Virus record (IMG/VR): IMGVR_UViG_3300017758_000199
Coordinates: 1-20,399 of that record
Length of the DNA: 20,399 nt
From: a virus
Direction: 5' to 3' (one strand)
In this document: positions 1-7,403 of the stretch, piece after piece
Layout: the number at the start of each line of letters is the position of its first letter
Numbering within the stretch: position 1 is the stretch's first letter
Notes under the pieces: model-generated
Database searches by the model: none
The model's input: the letters and a program-made list of their open reading frames with translations, nothing else
What the model was told of the DNA's origin: nothing
Made by a program: the position numbers and the translations under genes

Positions 1-34
1 AAATTAAATCAGACAACCCTAAGCCTAGCTAGTA

Positions 35-232
35 ATGAAGATGTCGATGCAACCGGAATTAAAGGTTCAAATGGAACTAGATGCACATGAAAAAGAGTGC
101 GCTGTCCGTTATGAAATGGTTCACAACAAACTTGAGCATCTCGACAAAAGAATGTGGCGTTTAGAGGCTATGATAATGGCTTCTACGCTAACTCTTGTTG
201 GCGCAGCTGCAGCTATACTTACGAGGATGTAA
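35..232 (+). CDS. XhlA-like small coiled-coil membrane protein
   Basis: A 65-residue protein with a charged, helical N-terminal half (about residues 8-42, rich in Glu, Lys, His and Leu) and one hydrophobic C-terminal segment (about 45-63, Ala/Leu/Thr-rich) ending in Arg-Met. This layout matches the haemolysin XhlA-type phage proteins, which lie beside holins and lysozymes and help permeabilise the membrane at lysis. That role is inferred from architecture and from the lysis genes 1.1 kb downstream. The start at 35 has no clear Shine-Dalgarno; Met codons at 44 and 50 are in-frame alternatives. Its stop overlaps the next start (ATGTAATGG), so the two genes are probably translationally coupled. 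Confidence 0.6.
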   Translation: MKMSMQPELKVQMELDAHEKECAVRYEMVHNKLEHLDKRMWRLEAMIMASTLTLVGAAAAILTRM

Positions 233-639
233 TGGCTAACACAATTAAATTAAAAAGATCTACGTCAGCAGGTTCTGTACCATCTACAAGCGATATAACT
301 TTAGGCGAAACAGCACATAACCTTACTGACCGTAAAGTGTATGGTTCAACTGGTTCAGCAATTGTTAGGTTGGATGGTGCATACGTATCTGCATCAGCAC
401 CAAGTAATCCTGTTGAAGGTGATCTATGGTACGACACAGTAAACAATCAGTTAAAAGCCCACAGTGGCAGTGCGTTTGTTCAAGTCGGTATTAACACCGT
501 TGCTATGACAAACTGGACGATAACTGAAACATCAGGCAACCTTTACTTTGCAACAGGTGGCGTTAACAAAATGAAGCTGGACACGTCTGGTAATTTAACA
601 ACTACTGGCACGCACACTGCTTTAGGCACGATTACCTAA
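232..639 (+). CDS. Tail-fibre-like / virion-associated protein
   Basis: A 135-residue protein. The N-terminus (MANTIKLKRSTSAGSVPSTS) followed by an ITLGE-type segment is a pattern I know from short modules of marine phage tail and fibre proteins. The middle segment with PVEGDLWYDT and NNQLKAHSG is the small beta-rich repeat common in such fibres, and the C-terminal part (TETSGNLYF, MKLDTSGNLTT) resembles fibre-tip repeats. Receptor binding or fibre attachment is inferred. I chose the ATG at 232 and not the in-frame ATG at 154, because 154 lies deep in the upstream gene, 232 has a GAGG-type site just upstream, and the conserved pattern begins there. It is short for a fibre, so it may be an accessory piece. 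Confidence 0.6.
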   Translation: MANTIKLKRSTSAGSVPSTSDITLGETAHNLTDRKVYGSTGSAIVRLDGAYVSASAPSNPVEGDLWYDTVNNQLKAHSGSAFVQVGINTVAMTNWTITETSGNLYFATGGVNKMKLDTSGNLTTTGTHTALGTIT

Positions 640-640
640 T

Positions 641-868
641 ATGCAACACGTCTTTTTACTCGTTGTCTATATTGGGACAGGCGAGTACAGGACGCTCACA
701 AGCGCAGACATGTACTTCGCTAATATAGAGCGCTGCAACTTCTTTGCATCTCAAGTTTCAAAAAGATACGGCAATTACAGTTATTCTGATTTTGTTGACT
801 CAAAAGACAGAGCAACTGCCTATTGCATTCCCAAATACATTAATACTGACAACGTGGAGGTTTACTAA
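641..868 (+). CDS. Small hypothetical protein in the lysis/tail region
   Basis: A 75-residue protein I do not recognise. It has a short hydrophobic N-terminus (FLLVVYIG), an aromatic- and polar-rich body and two Cys residues, near positions 31 and 62. It starts one base after the stop of the fibre-like gene, and its stop overlaps the next start (TAATG at 866-870), so it belongs to the same transcript. The hydrophobic stretch is too short for a confident signal peptide or membrane anchor and there is no lipobox, so a spanin role is not supported. Confidence 0.55.
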   Translation: MQHVFLLVVYIGTGEYRTLTSADMYFANIERCNFFASQVSKRYGNYSYSDFVDSKDRATAYCIPKYINTDNVEVY

Positions 869-1320
869 TGATCGATCCTATTTCGGCCTTTGCTGCGGTG
901 TCTGCAGGTCACGGCGCTATTATGAAAGCCGTGCAAATGGGTAAAGACCTCTCGTCACTAAGCAGTTCTATTTCTAGGTATGCACAAGGCGAAGCTGAAT
1001 TACAATTTGGTGCTGCACAAAAGAAAAACGCAAGGTTTTCACTTGCTGAAGACTCAGCCATTGAAAAACATTTTCGTAAAGAAAAACTAGACGACATGCG
1101 CAGTGAGCTTAGGCAGCTTTTTCTTTATTGTGGCAAGCCAGGTCAATGGGAGAGGTTACAAGCAGAAATAGCTGCTGAACGCGCGCGCATACAAAAAGAA
1201 CTTAATTTACGAGCACATAAAAAAGAGCAGCTAATAATCTGGAGCACAGTCACGTTTTTTGTCGTGGCTTCTGTAGGTGGGTTTGCTTGGTACATTATGT
1301 GGCTAAAGGAAATTTTATAA
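868..1320 (+). CDS. Hypothetical tail-anchored membrane protein
   Basis: A 150-residue protein without a recognised domain. The N-terminal 40 residues are Ala/Ser-rich, residues about 45-125 are highly charged and helical with coiled-coil character, and residues about 122-145 form one hydrophobic transmembrane segment (IIWSTVTFFVVASVGGFAWY), leaving a very short C-terminal tail. It overlaps its upstream neighbour, and its stop TAA overlaps the holin start. Position among lysis genes and the single anchor fit an accessory lysis factor, but the topology is opposite to a classic i-spanin, which is anchored at the N-terminus. Function is unknown. Confidence 0.6.
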   Translation: MIDPISAFAAVSAGHGAIMKAVQMGKDLSSLSSSISRYAQGEAELQFGAAQKKNARFSLAEDSAIEKHFRKEKLDDMRSELRQLFLYCGKPGQWERLQAEIAAERARIQKELNLRAHKKEQLIIWSTVTFFVVASVGGFAWYIMWLKEIL

Positions 1321-1676
1321 TGATACCTATTCTGATGAAACTGCTTGGCAGTGGTGATGTTGTCGAAAAAGGCATGAAGCTAATTGATGACATGCACACC
1401 TCAACCGAAGAAGAAGTTAAGGCAGTTAGCAAAGCCAAGACTGATTTGTTATCTGCATATGCGCCATTCAAACTGGCACAACGCTATCTGGCGTTGATGT
1501 TTGCGTTCACATTCTTGCTTTGCTTTTCCATCACGCTAGGCATGACGCTTGCGGGGAAAGGCGACATCGAAGGCGTCAAAGCAATACTCGGTGATTTTTG
1601 GATAGGCGAGATCATGCTTATCATTGTTGGCTTCTACTTTGGTGGTGGCCTAGCTGAGAGCGTAAGGAAAAAATAA
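1320..1676 (+). CDS. Holin, 3-TM GTA-type family
   Basis: A 118-residue membrane protein. After an N-terminal helical region with an acidic stretch (TEEEVK) come two strong hydrophobic segments, about residues 57-82 (LALMFAFTFLLCFSITLG) and 98-114 (FWIGEIMLIIVGFYFGGGL), and a basic C-terminus. The FYFGGG motif and layout match the holin family first described from gene transfer agents (GTA_holin_3TM). Holins form membrane lesions that time lysis and release the endolysin. The lysozyme gene follows with a TAATG overlap, which fits a lysis pair. The start at 1320 overlaps the stop of the previous gene; an in-frame ATG at 1287 lies inside that gene and is unlikely. Confidence 0.75.
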   Translation: MIPILMKLLGSGDVVEKGMKLIDDMHTSTEEEVKAVSKAKTDLLSAYAPFKLAQRYLALMFAFTFLLCFSITLGMTLAGKGDIEGVKAILGDFWIGEIMLIIVGFYFGGGLAESVRKK

Positions 1677-2140
1677 TGTGGAACATCAGCGGTCGCACAA
1701 CAGAAGAGCAAGCAAGAAAAAATCGTATGAAAAAATTAATTGAACAAATCATAAGACATGAAGGCATGGAGCTTAAGCCATATCATTGTACCTCAAACAA
1801 GCTGACCATAGGCGTCGGCAGAAACTTGGAAGATGTAGGTATCACCGAAGCAGAAGCAAAGAATTTGCTAATGAACGATCTTGCTCGAGTAGATGCACAA
1901 ATAGAAAAACTAATGCCATGGGCAACCAGCCTGGATCCTGTGCGCTACGAAGCGTTAATGAACTTTGTGTTCAATGTAGGAATAGGGACGGCGCTAAAAT
2001 TCGAAAACGCAATGGCAGCGCTAAAGGCATCAGATTTCGACACTGCGGCAGCAGAGTTGCTAGACAGCCGTTGGAGCACCCAAGTCGGCAAGCGAGCAGA
2101 AGAGCTGGCCTTACAAATTAAGACAGGTTTTTACCAATAA
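1676..2140 (+). CDS. Endolysin, T4-type lysozyme (GH24)
   Basis: A 154-residue N-acetylmuramidase that degrades host peptidoglycan. The GH24 catalytic pattern E-x8-(D/C)-x5-T is intact: Glu29 in RHEG, Cys38 in PYHC and Thr44 in LTIGVGRN. Many phage lysozymes carry Cys at the T4 Asp20 position, so the Cys is not a defect. The later ALMNFVFNVG segment is the conserved helix of the C-terminal lobe. No signal peptide or signal-anchor is visible, so export should depend on the holin encoded just upstream. The start at 1676 overlaps the holin stop; Met18 is an alternative start without loss of catalytic residues. Confidence 0.9.
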   Translation: MWNISGRTTEEQARKNRMKKLIEQIIRHEGMELKPYHCTSNKLTIGVGRNLEDVGITEAEAKNLLMNDLARVDAQIEKLMPWATSLDPVRYEALMNFVFNVGIGTALKFENAMAALKASDFDTAAAELLDSRWSTQVGKRAEELALQIKTGFYQ

Positions 2141-2141
2141 T

Positions 2142-2178
2142 TTTCAGACGCCTTTTTTGTCATTCAATGCACTGGTCC
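2142..2178 (+). promoter_or_regulatory. Plus-strand copy of the TTTCAGACGCC element
   Basis: TTTCAGACGCCTTTTTT lies just after the lysozyme stop. The same core is repeated ahead of every cassette in the minus-strand block at the right end of the window. The second half found there (TGGACAACTA after 16 nt) is only weakly matched here: TGCACTGGTC begins at the expected spacing. Function unknown; a promoter is one possibility. Confidence 0.35.
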
Positions 2179-2199
2179 AATCACGGACCGGTGTTTTTT
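2170..2199 (+). terminator. Rho-independent terminator after lysis genes
   Basis: CACTGGTCC pairs with GGACCGGTG (9 bp, one G-T pair) around a 6-nt loop and is followed by six T. It separates the late/lysis transcript from the integrase. Confidence 0.85.
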
Positions 2200-2215
2200 C
2201 AAAATGGAGGTTAAG

Positions 2216-3040
2216 ATGAAGCTAAGTGAACTATTAGCTGAGGCAGGTATGAAGATATGGAAAGATAAGGAAGGCTGTCAGACTTTTCACGCGCAAGCAA
2301 AGCGCTGTATCAGACTTCTAAACGATCCAAACATAAATGACATCGACACAAAGATGGTCGATAAATATATTGAAGAACTAGAAAAAGTAGTCACAGTGCG
2401 TGGCACAACATTATCAGGTTCTTCTATCAACCATAATATAAGTGTTCTTTGCACTCTTTTAAGATATGCAAAGCAACGCGACATGGTTGACAAGTTACCT
2501 TATTTTTCACGCAAGGCACCTGCGCCTCACCGTATTAGGTGGTTGCAGCAGACTGAAGAGCCAAAAGTATTTGCGGCTATAGAAAATGCAGAATATCTCA
2601 TAGCAAGAAAACATAGGGACGAAATGCTAGCACTGACGCGTATCTTAATTGATACAGGCATGCGCAGAGGTGAAGTGTTAGGTCTTACTCAAGAAAACCT
2701 AGATGGTCAGTGGGTAAGGCTGTGGAAGACAAAGACAGGCAAAGCACGCTCTGTTCCTCTAACTCCAGAGGCACGCAGATTGTTGGCACTGCACGTACCG
2801 TTTCAAATTAAGTCTCACCAAGTCCATAGGTTTTGGGCAAAGGTGCGTGATGATCTTGGATTGTCGAACGATACGCAGTTTGTTCTTCATACTCTTCGGC
2901 ACACTACGGCAACCCGCATGTTGAAAAAGACTAAAAATATTGCAATGGTGCAAAAGATGCTTGGTCACTCAAACATAACCACAACGTTGCGATATGCTCA
3001 TATTGATGATCAGGATTTATTGGATGCCGTCAATATCTAA
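2216..3040 (+). CDS. int: Tyrosine recombinase / phage integrase
   Basis: A 274-residue site-specific recombinase that would integrate the phage into, and perhaps excise it from, the host chromosome. The N-terminal ~100 residues are a SAM-like core-binding domain. The catalytic domain follows, with Arg150 in DTGMRRGEVLGL, a Lys in KTKTGKARSVPL, His225-x-x-Arg228 in HTLRHTTATRM, His251 in LGHSN and the nucleophile Tyr260 in LRYAH, so the set is complete. The start at 2216 has GGAGG six bases upstream. An in-frame ATG at 2204 contains that ribosome binding site and is rejected. The tRNA-Arg-derived att core lies directly downstream, as expected for an integrase gene. Confidence 0.92.
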   Translation: MKLSELLAEAGMKIWKDKEGCQTFHAQAKRCIRLLNDPNINDIDTKMVDKYIEELEKVVTVRGTTLSGSSINHNISVLCTLLRYAKQRDMVDKLPYFSRKAPAPHRIRWLQQTEEPKVFAAIENAEYLIARKHRDEMLALTRILIDTGMRRGEVLGLTQENLDGQWVRLWKTKTGKARSVPLTPEARRLLALHVPFQIKSHQVHRFWAKVRDDLGLSNDTQFVLHTLRHTTATRMLKKTKNIAMVQKMLGHSNITTTLRYAHIDDQDLLDAVNI

Positions 3041-3048
3041 CAACTAAA

Positions 3049-3146
3049 CTCGTGATTTCAGCTGATGAAAATGGCGCGCTCGGGAAGATTCGAACTCCCG
3101 ACCCCTAGATTCGTAGTCTAGTGCTCTATCCAGCTGCAATCACGAG
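3049..3146. repeat. 16-bp imperfect inverted repeat bracketing the att core
   Basis: CTCGTGATTTCAGCTG (3049-3064) and CAGCTGCAATCACGAG (3131-3146) are inverted copies with one mismatch. The right arm overlaps the D-loop end of the tRNA-like core, and the left arm lies 7 nt beyond its CCA end. These may be integrase binding arms, or a stem closing the tRNA-like sequence in a minus-strand RNA. Confidence 0.7.
3072..3136 (-). other. Probable attP core: 3' part of a tRNA-Arg(ACG) gene
   Basis: Read on the minus strand, this runs from the D-loop (CAGCTGGATAGAGC) through an anticodon stem-loop (CTAGA-CTACGAA-TCTAG, anticodon ACG at 3112-3114), a T-arm with TTCGAAT, and a 3' acceptor strand ending in CCA. 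The 5' acceptor strand and the 5' half of the D-stem are missing, so it is not a complete tRNA gene. Integrases of this family commonly use the 3' part of a tRNA gene as att core, restoring the host tRNA after integration. The adjacent integrase supports attP. If the window came from a prophage, this would be one att junction. Confidence 0.8.
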
Positions 3147-3150
3147 AATT

Positions 3151-3180
3151 AACCGAAGTGTTCATATCGGTTTCTTTTTT
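3151..3180 (+). terminator. Terminator downstream of integrase and att
   Basis: AACCGA (3151-3156) pairs with TCGGTT (3168-3173) and is followed by TTCTTTTTT. It should end integrase transcription. The rest of the 3041-3351 gap (3181-3351) contains no gene that I can support, only A+T-rich sequence likely to hold the promoter or operator of the next gene. Confidence 0.6.
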
Positions 3181-3351
3181 GTCTTCGGCTAAATCTACGT
3201 AACACCGCATGTTTTCGTTAAAGGCAACAGGTAGCAGTATCAAATTCATTACCGTCAGTTGCTAACAGTACGTCCGATTTGGTCACTTTAGGGTCTTGAA
3301 ATCTAATTTCATTAATCTAAAAACAATAAACATTAAAAAGTATAAAAGACA

Positions 3352-3777
3352 ATGCCAGATAATTTTGAACGCGTAGACTCCATTAAATACACAAAATTAA
3401 GAAAAATTAGGCTAAAGCTATTGCTTGAAGAACGCCTTATTTTTGGCAACTTAAATTCTGTAGTAATTTTTCAAATTTTAGGTGTTGAGTACTGGAGCCG
3501 ACAAATAGAAAACGCCGAAAATCTGGGACTTAGCGTACCAGATATGCAGGATGGTCACCCAAAATATACTCATCATTTAGGCCTATCAGCACAGTCAATT
3601 ACAGACATTTCACAAATGCCAAGGACTACTGTGCTGCGTGCACTTACACACCTCATGACACTAGATTTTGTGGTTAAGACCAGTGTTGGATACTACATCA
3701 ATCCAACCAAGACCAGAACGGACTGCTACCATGTGTACGCAGATTGGTATCTGGCTACACTAAAACTCCTAAAATAA
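3352..3777 (+). CDS. Winged-helix DNA-binding protein, candidate lysogeny regulator
   Basis: A 141-residue protein. Residues about 80-122 (LSAQSITDISQMPRTTVLRALTHLMTLDFVVKTSVGYYINP, quoted in pieces: ITDISQMPRTTVLRALTHL, then FVVKTSVGYYINP) read as a helix-turn-helix recognition unit and a short beta wing, as in MarR/GntR-like winged helices. The N-terminal ~75 residues are charged and not recognised. It stands alone between integrase and RNA polymerase, where temperate T7-like phages could place a lysis-lysogeny switch. The T7-like promoter overlaps its stop codon. No good Shine-Dalgarno precedes the start (AAAAGACA). Repressor function is inferred; an early activator is also possible. Confidence 0.65.
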   Translation: MPDNFERVDSIKYTKLRKIRLKLLLEERLIFGNLNSVVIFQILGVEYWSRQIENAENLGLSVPDMQDGHPKYTHHLGLSAQSITDISQMPRTTVLRALTHLMTLDFVVKTSVGYYINPTKTRTDCYHVYADWYLATLKLLK

Positions 3778-3792
3778 TAAGCCGCACTATAG
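3775..3792 (+). promoter_or_regulatory. T7-like promoter for the phage RNA polymerase
   Basis: TAATAAGCCGCACTATAG matches the T7 class III consensus TAATACGACTCACTATAG at 15 of 18 positions, differing at -12, -10 and -8. The predicted start is G3792. It overlaps the stop codon of the preceding regulator and lies 23 bp before the RNA polymerase start, so the polymerase could amplify its own operon. A closely related copy is at 14145-14162. Confidence 0.8.
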
Positions 3793-3814
3793 CCCAACAG
3801 CCATAGGAGAATGC

Positions 3815-6328
3815 ATGGAAGCTCTTCAAGAGTTATCTATGATCTCTGACGGTGAAGCTAGGTGGGACAAGCAAGAAGAACAACTAAGTAAAAACGGTAT
3901 CTTAGGATCTATAGATACTAAAATTACTAAGGGTGTTCTACCTCTTGTCGCCAATGCTTTGTCTGTCGAGATTGAAGCTACTTCAACACAAAGAGGTGTT
4001 AAACCTTTTTGGCTATTAGCTCTGCAAAATATAGACATAGATGTTGTCGCCTACATTGGCCTTAACTACTCTTTTATCGGAGTAGGACAGCAAACAGATG
4101 TTACAAACATTTGCATAAACATCGGTAAAGCAGTTTGTATCGAGCTATGGTCTAAAGACTTTGAGAATACTAATAAACAGCTATTTGACCGATTATTTAA
4201 GATGGCTGTCAAAAACCACAACAGCCCCAGACACAGACTTAAGGCAGTGTCAGCTGTTGCACAACGAGAAGGCTACGGCCTAAACAGATGGTCAGCAGAA
4301 GAAAACTTATCTGTTGGGCAAGCTGTTCTAAATGGCGTTTTGCAAGGCTCTATGCTCTTTGAGTTATTTGAGCTGCCACGCAAAAACGGCAAAACTTTAC
4401 CAAAACAATTAGGCCTTACGGATCTTGGTTCACAGATAGTCAATGAGCTAACTGATGCAGTGCGATGGATGTCGCCCATCTTCAAGCCAATGCTACAAAA
4501 GCCAAAACCGTGGTCTGATTTCAGCACAGGTGCATACCACGACCCTAAGCTAGCTAGCCTAGTTCCTCTGGTCCGTATGGCGCCTCAAGAGCAAAAGCAG
4601 CGCATTGATATTAAGTCCAAGTCAGGGCAGATGGAGCGCGTCTATAAAGCTCTTAACGCTATGCAGAACACGCCACTAGCTATTAATAAAATAGTTCTGC
4701 AGCAGGTAAAAAGAGCGTGGCAACGAGGCGACACATTAAAGAAGTTTCCTCGGTCAATAAAGCTACAAGTACCAGGTAAAGTTAACAACTGGTCAGAGCT
4801 TGACGCATCACAGCGTAAAGGTGTTAAGAAACACAAAGAAGCTGTAGTGCTGCGCAACCGTGCAATTGACGCTGATCTTGTAAACTTTGCTTCTGACATT
4901 CAGACAGCTGAAGATCTAGCAGAACACCCACGGTTCTACCAACCGCATAACCTCGATAAAAGAGGCCGTGTGTACCCAGTGCCAACTTTCAATCATCAAC
5001 GTTCTGACCACATACGAGCTATGTTTCAGTTTGCTGATGGAAAGCCACTTGGTTCAGAAGGCGCTTATTGGCTTGCCATTGCACTTGCTAACGCAGGTGA
5101 CTTTGACAAGGTTAGCAAGAAGAGCCTAGACGACCGCATAGCATGGGTTAACGATCATCAACGCGTTATCTATGCCATAGGCCGTAAACCTAGCCTGACA
5201 CGCTCAATATGGAATAAAGCAGATAAGCCGTTTAGCTTTCTTGCTTTATGTGTTGAGTTTGCTGGCTACATGGAACAGGGAGAAGACTTCATAAGTCATC
5301 TACCTAGTCCGCTAGACGGCACAAATTCTGGTGTCCAGCATTATTGCGCCGCACTAAGAGATGCTGAGGGTGGTTCTACTGTAAACCTAGTACCATTAGT
5401 TAAACCAGCAGATGTCTACCAAATTGTTGCTGACAACGTTCTTGATCAAATCAGGAATGACACAGGTAACGAGGAGTTAGCAAAAATGTGGCTTGATTAC
5501 GGAGTGTCACGCTCTGTTGTTAAGCGCAATGTTATGACCTTTGCATACGCATCAGAAAAGTATGGGTTTAAGCAACAGCAAATGGAAGACCTCATGAAGC
5601 CGCTGGCTGACGAGGTACTCGAAGGGCTGCGCGATAAACATCCATTTGGTGATGATGGCGGTCATAAAGCTGCTAGTTATATGGCAGAAAAAGTATGGGT
5701 AGCAGTAAACCAGATTGTCAATAAAGCGGCAGTCGGTATGAAATTCATACAAAAATGTGCCAGTCTTTTGGCACACGAAACTAAACCACTAACGTGGGTA
5801 ACACCTATCGGCTTGCCTGTTGTTCACGCATATAAGCAATGGGAAATAAACCGTGTTCGCATATTCTTGTACGACAAGGAAATGACGGTTGCTGATAAAG
5901 CTGTAAAAAGTAAAATCGCGGCAAATGGCAATGATGTCTACAATTGCATCATGTGCAATATCCGCACAAAGCCAAAAGGAACTATTGATAAAACTAAACA
6001 GCGCAATGCCGCTGCACCAAACTTTATCCATAGTCTTGATGCTTCTCACCTGATGTTTACGGTCTTGGCCGTAGCTGAAGAAGGAATATCAGATTTCCTT
6101 TTAATTCATGACTCATTCGCAACTCACATGGCAGATACTAGCCGTCTCTTCTACTTAGTTAGAGAGCAATTTGTAGCCATGTATGAGCAGAACGATGTCA
6201 TGCAAGATCTGCACGACACGACCTTTGAGTCATTAAGTCCTGCAGGCCGACTAAATCTTACTTCACCCCCTGATAAAGGCGACCTTGAAATACGAGGCGT
6301 GTTGGAGAGCGACTATGCGTTTGCATAA
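3815..6328 (+). CDS. T7-type single-subunit DNA-directed RNA polymerase
   Basis: An 837-residue polymerase, slightly shorter than the 883 of T7. It should transcribe phage middle and late genes from its own promoters. Catalytic residues align with T7: Asp501 in PLDGTNSGVQHY (T7 Asp537), Lys570 in SRSVVKRNVMTFAYASE (T7 Lys631), Tyr578 at the same +8 spacing (T7 Tyr639) and Asp766 in LIHDSF (T7 Asp812). The NFIHSLDASH motif is intact and the C-terminus ends in YAFA, like the T7 FAFA foot. The start at 3815 has AGGAG five bases upstream; ATG at 3811 is out of frame. It lies downstream of the regulator and the T7-like promoter, and the next gene overlaps its 3' end. Confidence 0.97.
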   Translation: MEALQELSMISDGEARWDKQEEQLSKNGILGSIDTKITKGVLPLVANALSVEIEATSTQRGVKPFWLLALQNIDIDVVAYIGLNYSFIGVGQQTDVTNICINIGKAVCIELWSKDFENTNKQLFDRLFKMAVKNHNSPRHRLKAVSAVAQREGYGLNRWSAEENLSVGQAVLNGVLQGSMLFELFELPRKNGKTLPKQLGLTDLGSQIVNELTDAVRWMSPIFKPMLQKPKPWSDFSTGAYHDPKLASLVPLVRMAPQEQKQRIDIKSKSGQMERVYKALNAMQNTPLAINKIVLQQVKRAWQRGDTLKKFPRSIKLQVPGKVNNWSELDASQRKGVKKHKEAVVLRNRAIDADLVNFASDIQTAEDLAEHPRFYQPHNLDKRGRVYPVPTFNHQRSDHIRAMFQFADGKPLGSEGAYWLAIALANAGDFDKVSKKSLDDRIAWVNDHQRVIYAIGRKPSLTRSIWNKADKPFSFLALCVEFAGYMEQGEDFISHLPSPLDGTNSGVQHYCAALRDAEGGSTVNLVPLVKPADVYQIVADNVLDQIRNDTGNEELAKMWLDYGVSRSVVKRNVMTFAYASEKYGFKQQQMEDLMKPLADEVLEGLRDKHPFGDDGGHKAASYMAEKVWVAVNQIVNKAAVGMKFIQKCASLLAHETKPLTWVTPIGLPVVHAYKQWEINRVRIFLYDKEMTVADKAVKSKIAANGNDVYNCIMCNIRTKPKGTIDKTKQRNAAAPNFIHSLDASHLMFTVLAVAEEGISDFLLIHDSFATHMADTSRLFYLVREQFVAMYEQNDVMQDLHDTTFESLSPAGRLNLTSPPDKGDLEIRGVLESDYAFA

Positions 6329-6524
6329 AAAAGACTTTAGTTCACTTGATGACGAGCGTGATCACTACATTGCAGAAGGTGTTGCCCACATTTTAGAGCG
6401 CAAACCAATGCCAGTGGATCTTATGGCAACACTTGACGAGCTTGGCGTGAACTTAAATTGGCTTTTCACTGAAGCCGCATCACTCATGGAAGCGCATGAC
6501 GAAATATATCCTAAGGAGGATTAA
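6315..6524 (+). CDS. Small hypothetical protein between RNAP and SSB
   Basis: A 69-residue acidic protein I do not recognise. It is mostly helical with a LDELGVNLNWLF segment and an acidic end (EIYPKED). The start at 6315 has GGAG seven bases upstream and overlaps the end of the RNA polymerase gene by 14 bp; an in-frame ATG at 6285 lies deeper in the polymerase and lacks such a site. Its last base overlaps the SSB start. T7 keeps small host-takeover proteins near this position, but nothing in the sequence ties it to one. Confidence 0.65.
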   Translation: MRLHKKDFSSLDDERDHYIAEGVAHILERKPMPVDLMATLDELGVNLNWLFTEAASLMEAHDEIYPKED

Positions 6525-7036
6525 TGTCTAAAGAGAAATTTACTAGCCCGAAAGGGACAGCGCAGTGGCCTTGGTTGTCTAAACCAGACACTCGCTACGA
6601 CGCAGAAGGAAAGTTCAAAACTGATCTTCTGGTGTCGACTGAAGAAGCTGCACCAATAATGGAAACGGCTAAAAAACTGTTTGTTGAAGAGTTTGGCGAG
6701 AAAGCACTTAAAAATGCTAAATGGCCATACATGGTTGACGATGTAACTGGCGGCGTAAAAATACGCGCAAAGTCCGGTAAGAAACCAGGCATGTTTGATG
6801 CCAAAGGTAACGTCATCACAAAGGATCTTGCAGTAGGTAACGGCAGCGTTATTAAAATTGCTGGTCTTCTCCAAACATACGATGCAGGCGGAAATAAAGG
6901 TGTAACAGCTTATCTTAACGCCGTTCAGCTAATTGAACTTGTTGAATTTGGTGGGTCTGCTTCATTTGAAGAAGAGGACGGATATGTATTCACGGCTGAG
7001 GAAACCGCAAACGACAATGACGAACCGGACTTTTAG
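6524..7036 (+). CDS. Single-stranded DNA-binding protein, T7 gp2.5-like
   Basis: A 170-residue protein that should coat ssDNA and coordinate polymerase and primase-helicase. The N-terminal part (FTSPKGTAQWPWLSKPDTRY, GKFKTDLLV) and the VKIRAKSGKKPGMFDAKGN segment are typical of gp2.5-like OB-fold SSBs of T7-like phages. The strongly acidic C-terminal tail ends in NDNDEPDF with a terminal Phe, the hallmark used by gp2.5 to contact polymerase and helicase. AAGGAGG stands nine bases before the start. The endonuclease I gene begins inside its last codons in another frame, as in a packed T7-like class II region. Confidence 0.9.
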   Translation: MSKEKFTSPKGTAQWPWLSKPDTRYDAEGKFKTDLLVSTEEAAPIMETAKKLFVEEFGEKALKNAKWPYMVDDVTGGVKIRAKSGKKPGMFDAKGNVITKDLAVGNGSVIKIAGLLQTYDAGGNKGVTAYLNAVQLIELVEFGGSASFEEEDGYVFTAEETANDNDEPDF

Positions 7037-7403
7037 AAATATAAAGTTCGTCAATAGTTATAGAAGCGGATTAGAAGCCAACGTCGCAAACCAGTTAGAT
7101 GAAGCAGGTATTACATTTGAGTACGAGACAACACGGTTGCCGTACAAGCTAGATGCTAAATACATACCTGACTTCATAGTTGGCGATATGATTATCGAGT
7201 GCAAGGGGCGCTTTACAAGCGAAGACCGTAGAAAAATGCGGTTGGTTAAAGAGCAGCATCCTCACTTGGATATACGTTTTGTATTTTCACGTTCATCTTC
7301 AAAGATCAACAAAGGTAGCAAAACTACATATGCCAACTGGTGCGACAAAAATGGTTTTCCCTACGCAGACAAATTAATTCCAACATCATGGTTAGGACAT
7401 TAA
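7017..7403 (+). CDS. Endonuclease I, T7 gp3-like Holliday-junction resolvase
   Basis: A 128-residue nuclease that would cut branched DNA and help degrade host DNA. The catalytic set of the T7 endonuclease I family is visible: Glu in SGLEANV, a second Glu in FEYE, Asp in YIPDF, and the E-x-K pair in IIECKGRF. The length is close to the 149 residues of T7 gp3. I chose the ATG at 7017, which overlaps the SSB tail by 20 bp, because longer versions read out of frame through the SSB gene and lose family resemblance. Its position directly after SSB is the T7 gene order. Confidence 0.88.
   Translation: MTNRTFRNIKFVNSYRSGLEANVANQLDEAGITFEYETTRLPYKLDAKYIPDFIVGDMIIECKGRFTSEDRRKMRLVKEQHPHLDIRFVFSRSSSKINKGSKTTYANWCDKNGFPYADKLIPTSWLGH

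Noticed and set aside
1-32. Possible C-terminus of an upstream gene ending at TAG 30-32
   Set aside because: Only nine codons are visible, with no recognisable motif, and another frame stays open to position 90.
3072-3136. A functional tRNA-Arg gene on the minus strand
   Set aside because: The 5' acceptor strand and 5' D-stem are missing; the sequence upstream of the D-loop cannot restore the pairing. It is better explained as an att core.
5343-5362. CCGCACTA core resembling the T7-like promoters, inside the RNA polymerase gene
   Set aside because: Only the core matches; the upstream TAAT part and +1 region do not, and it lies in coding sequence at a conserved protein motif.
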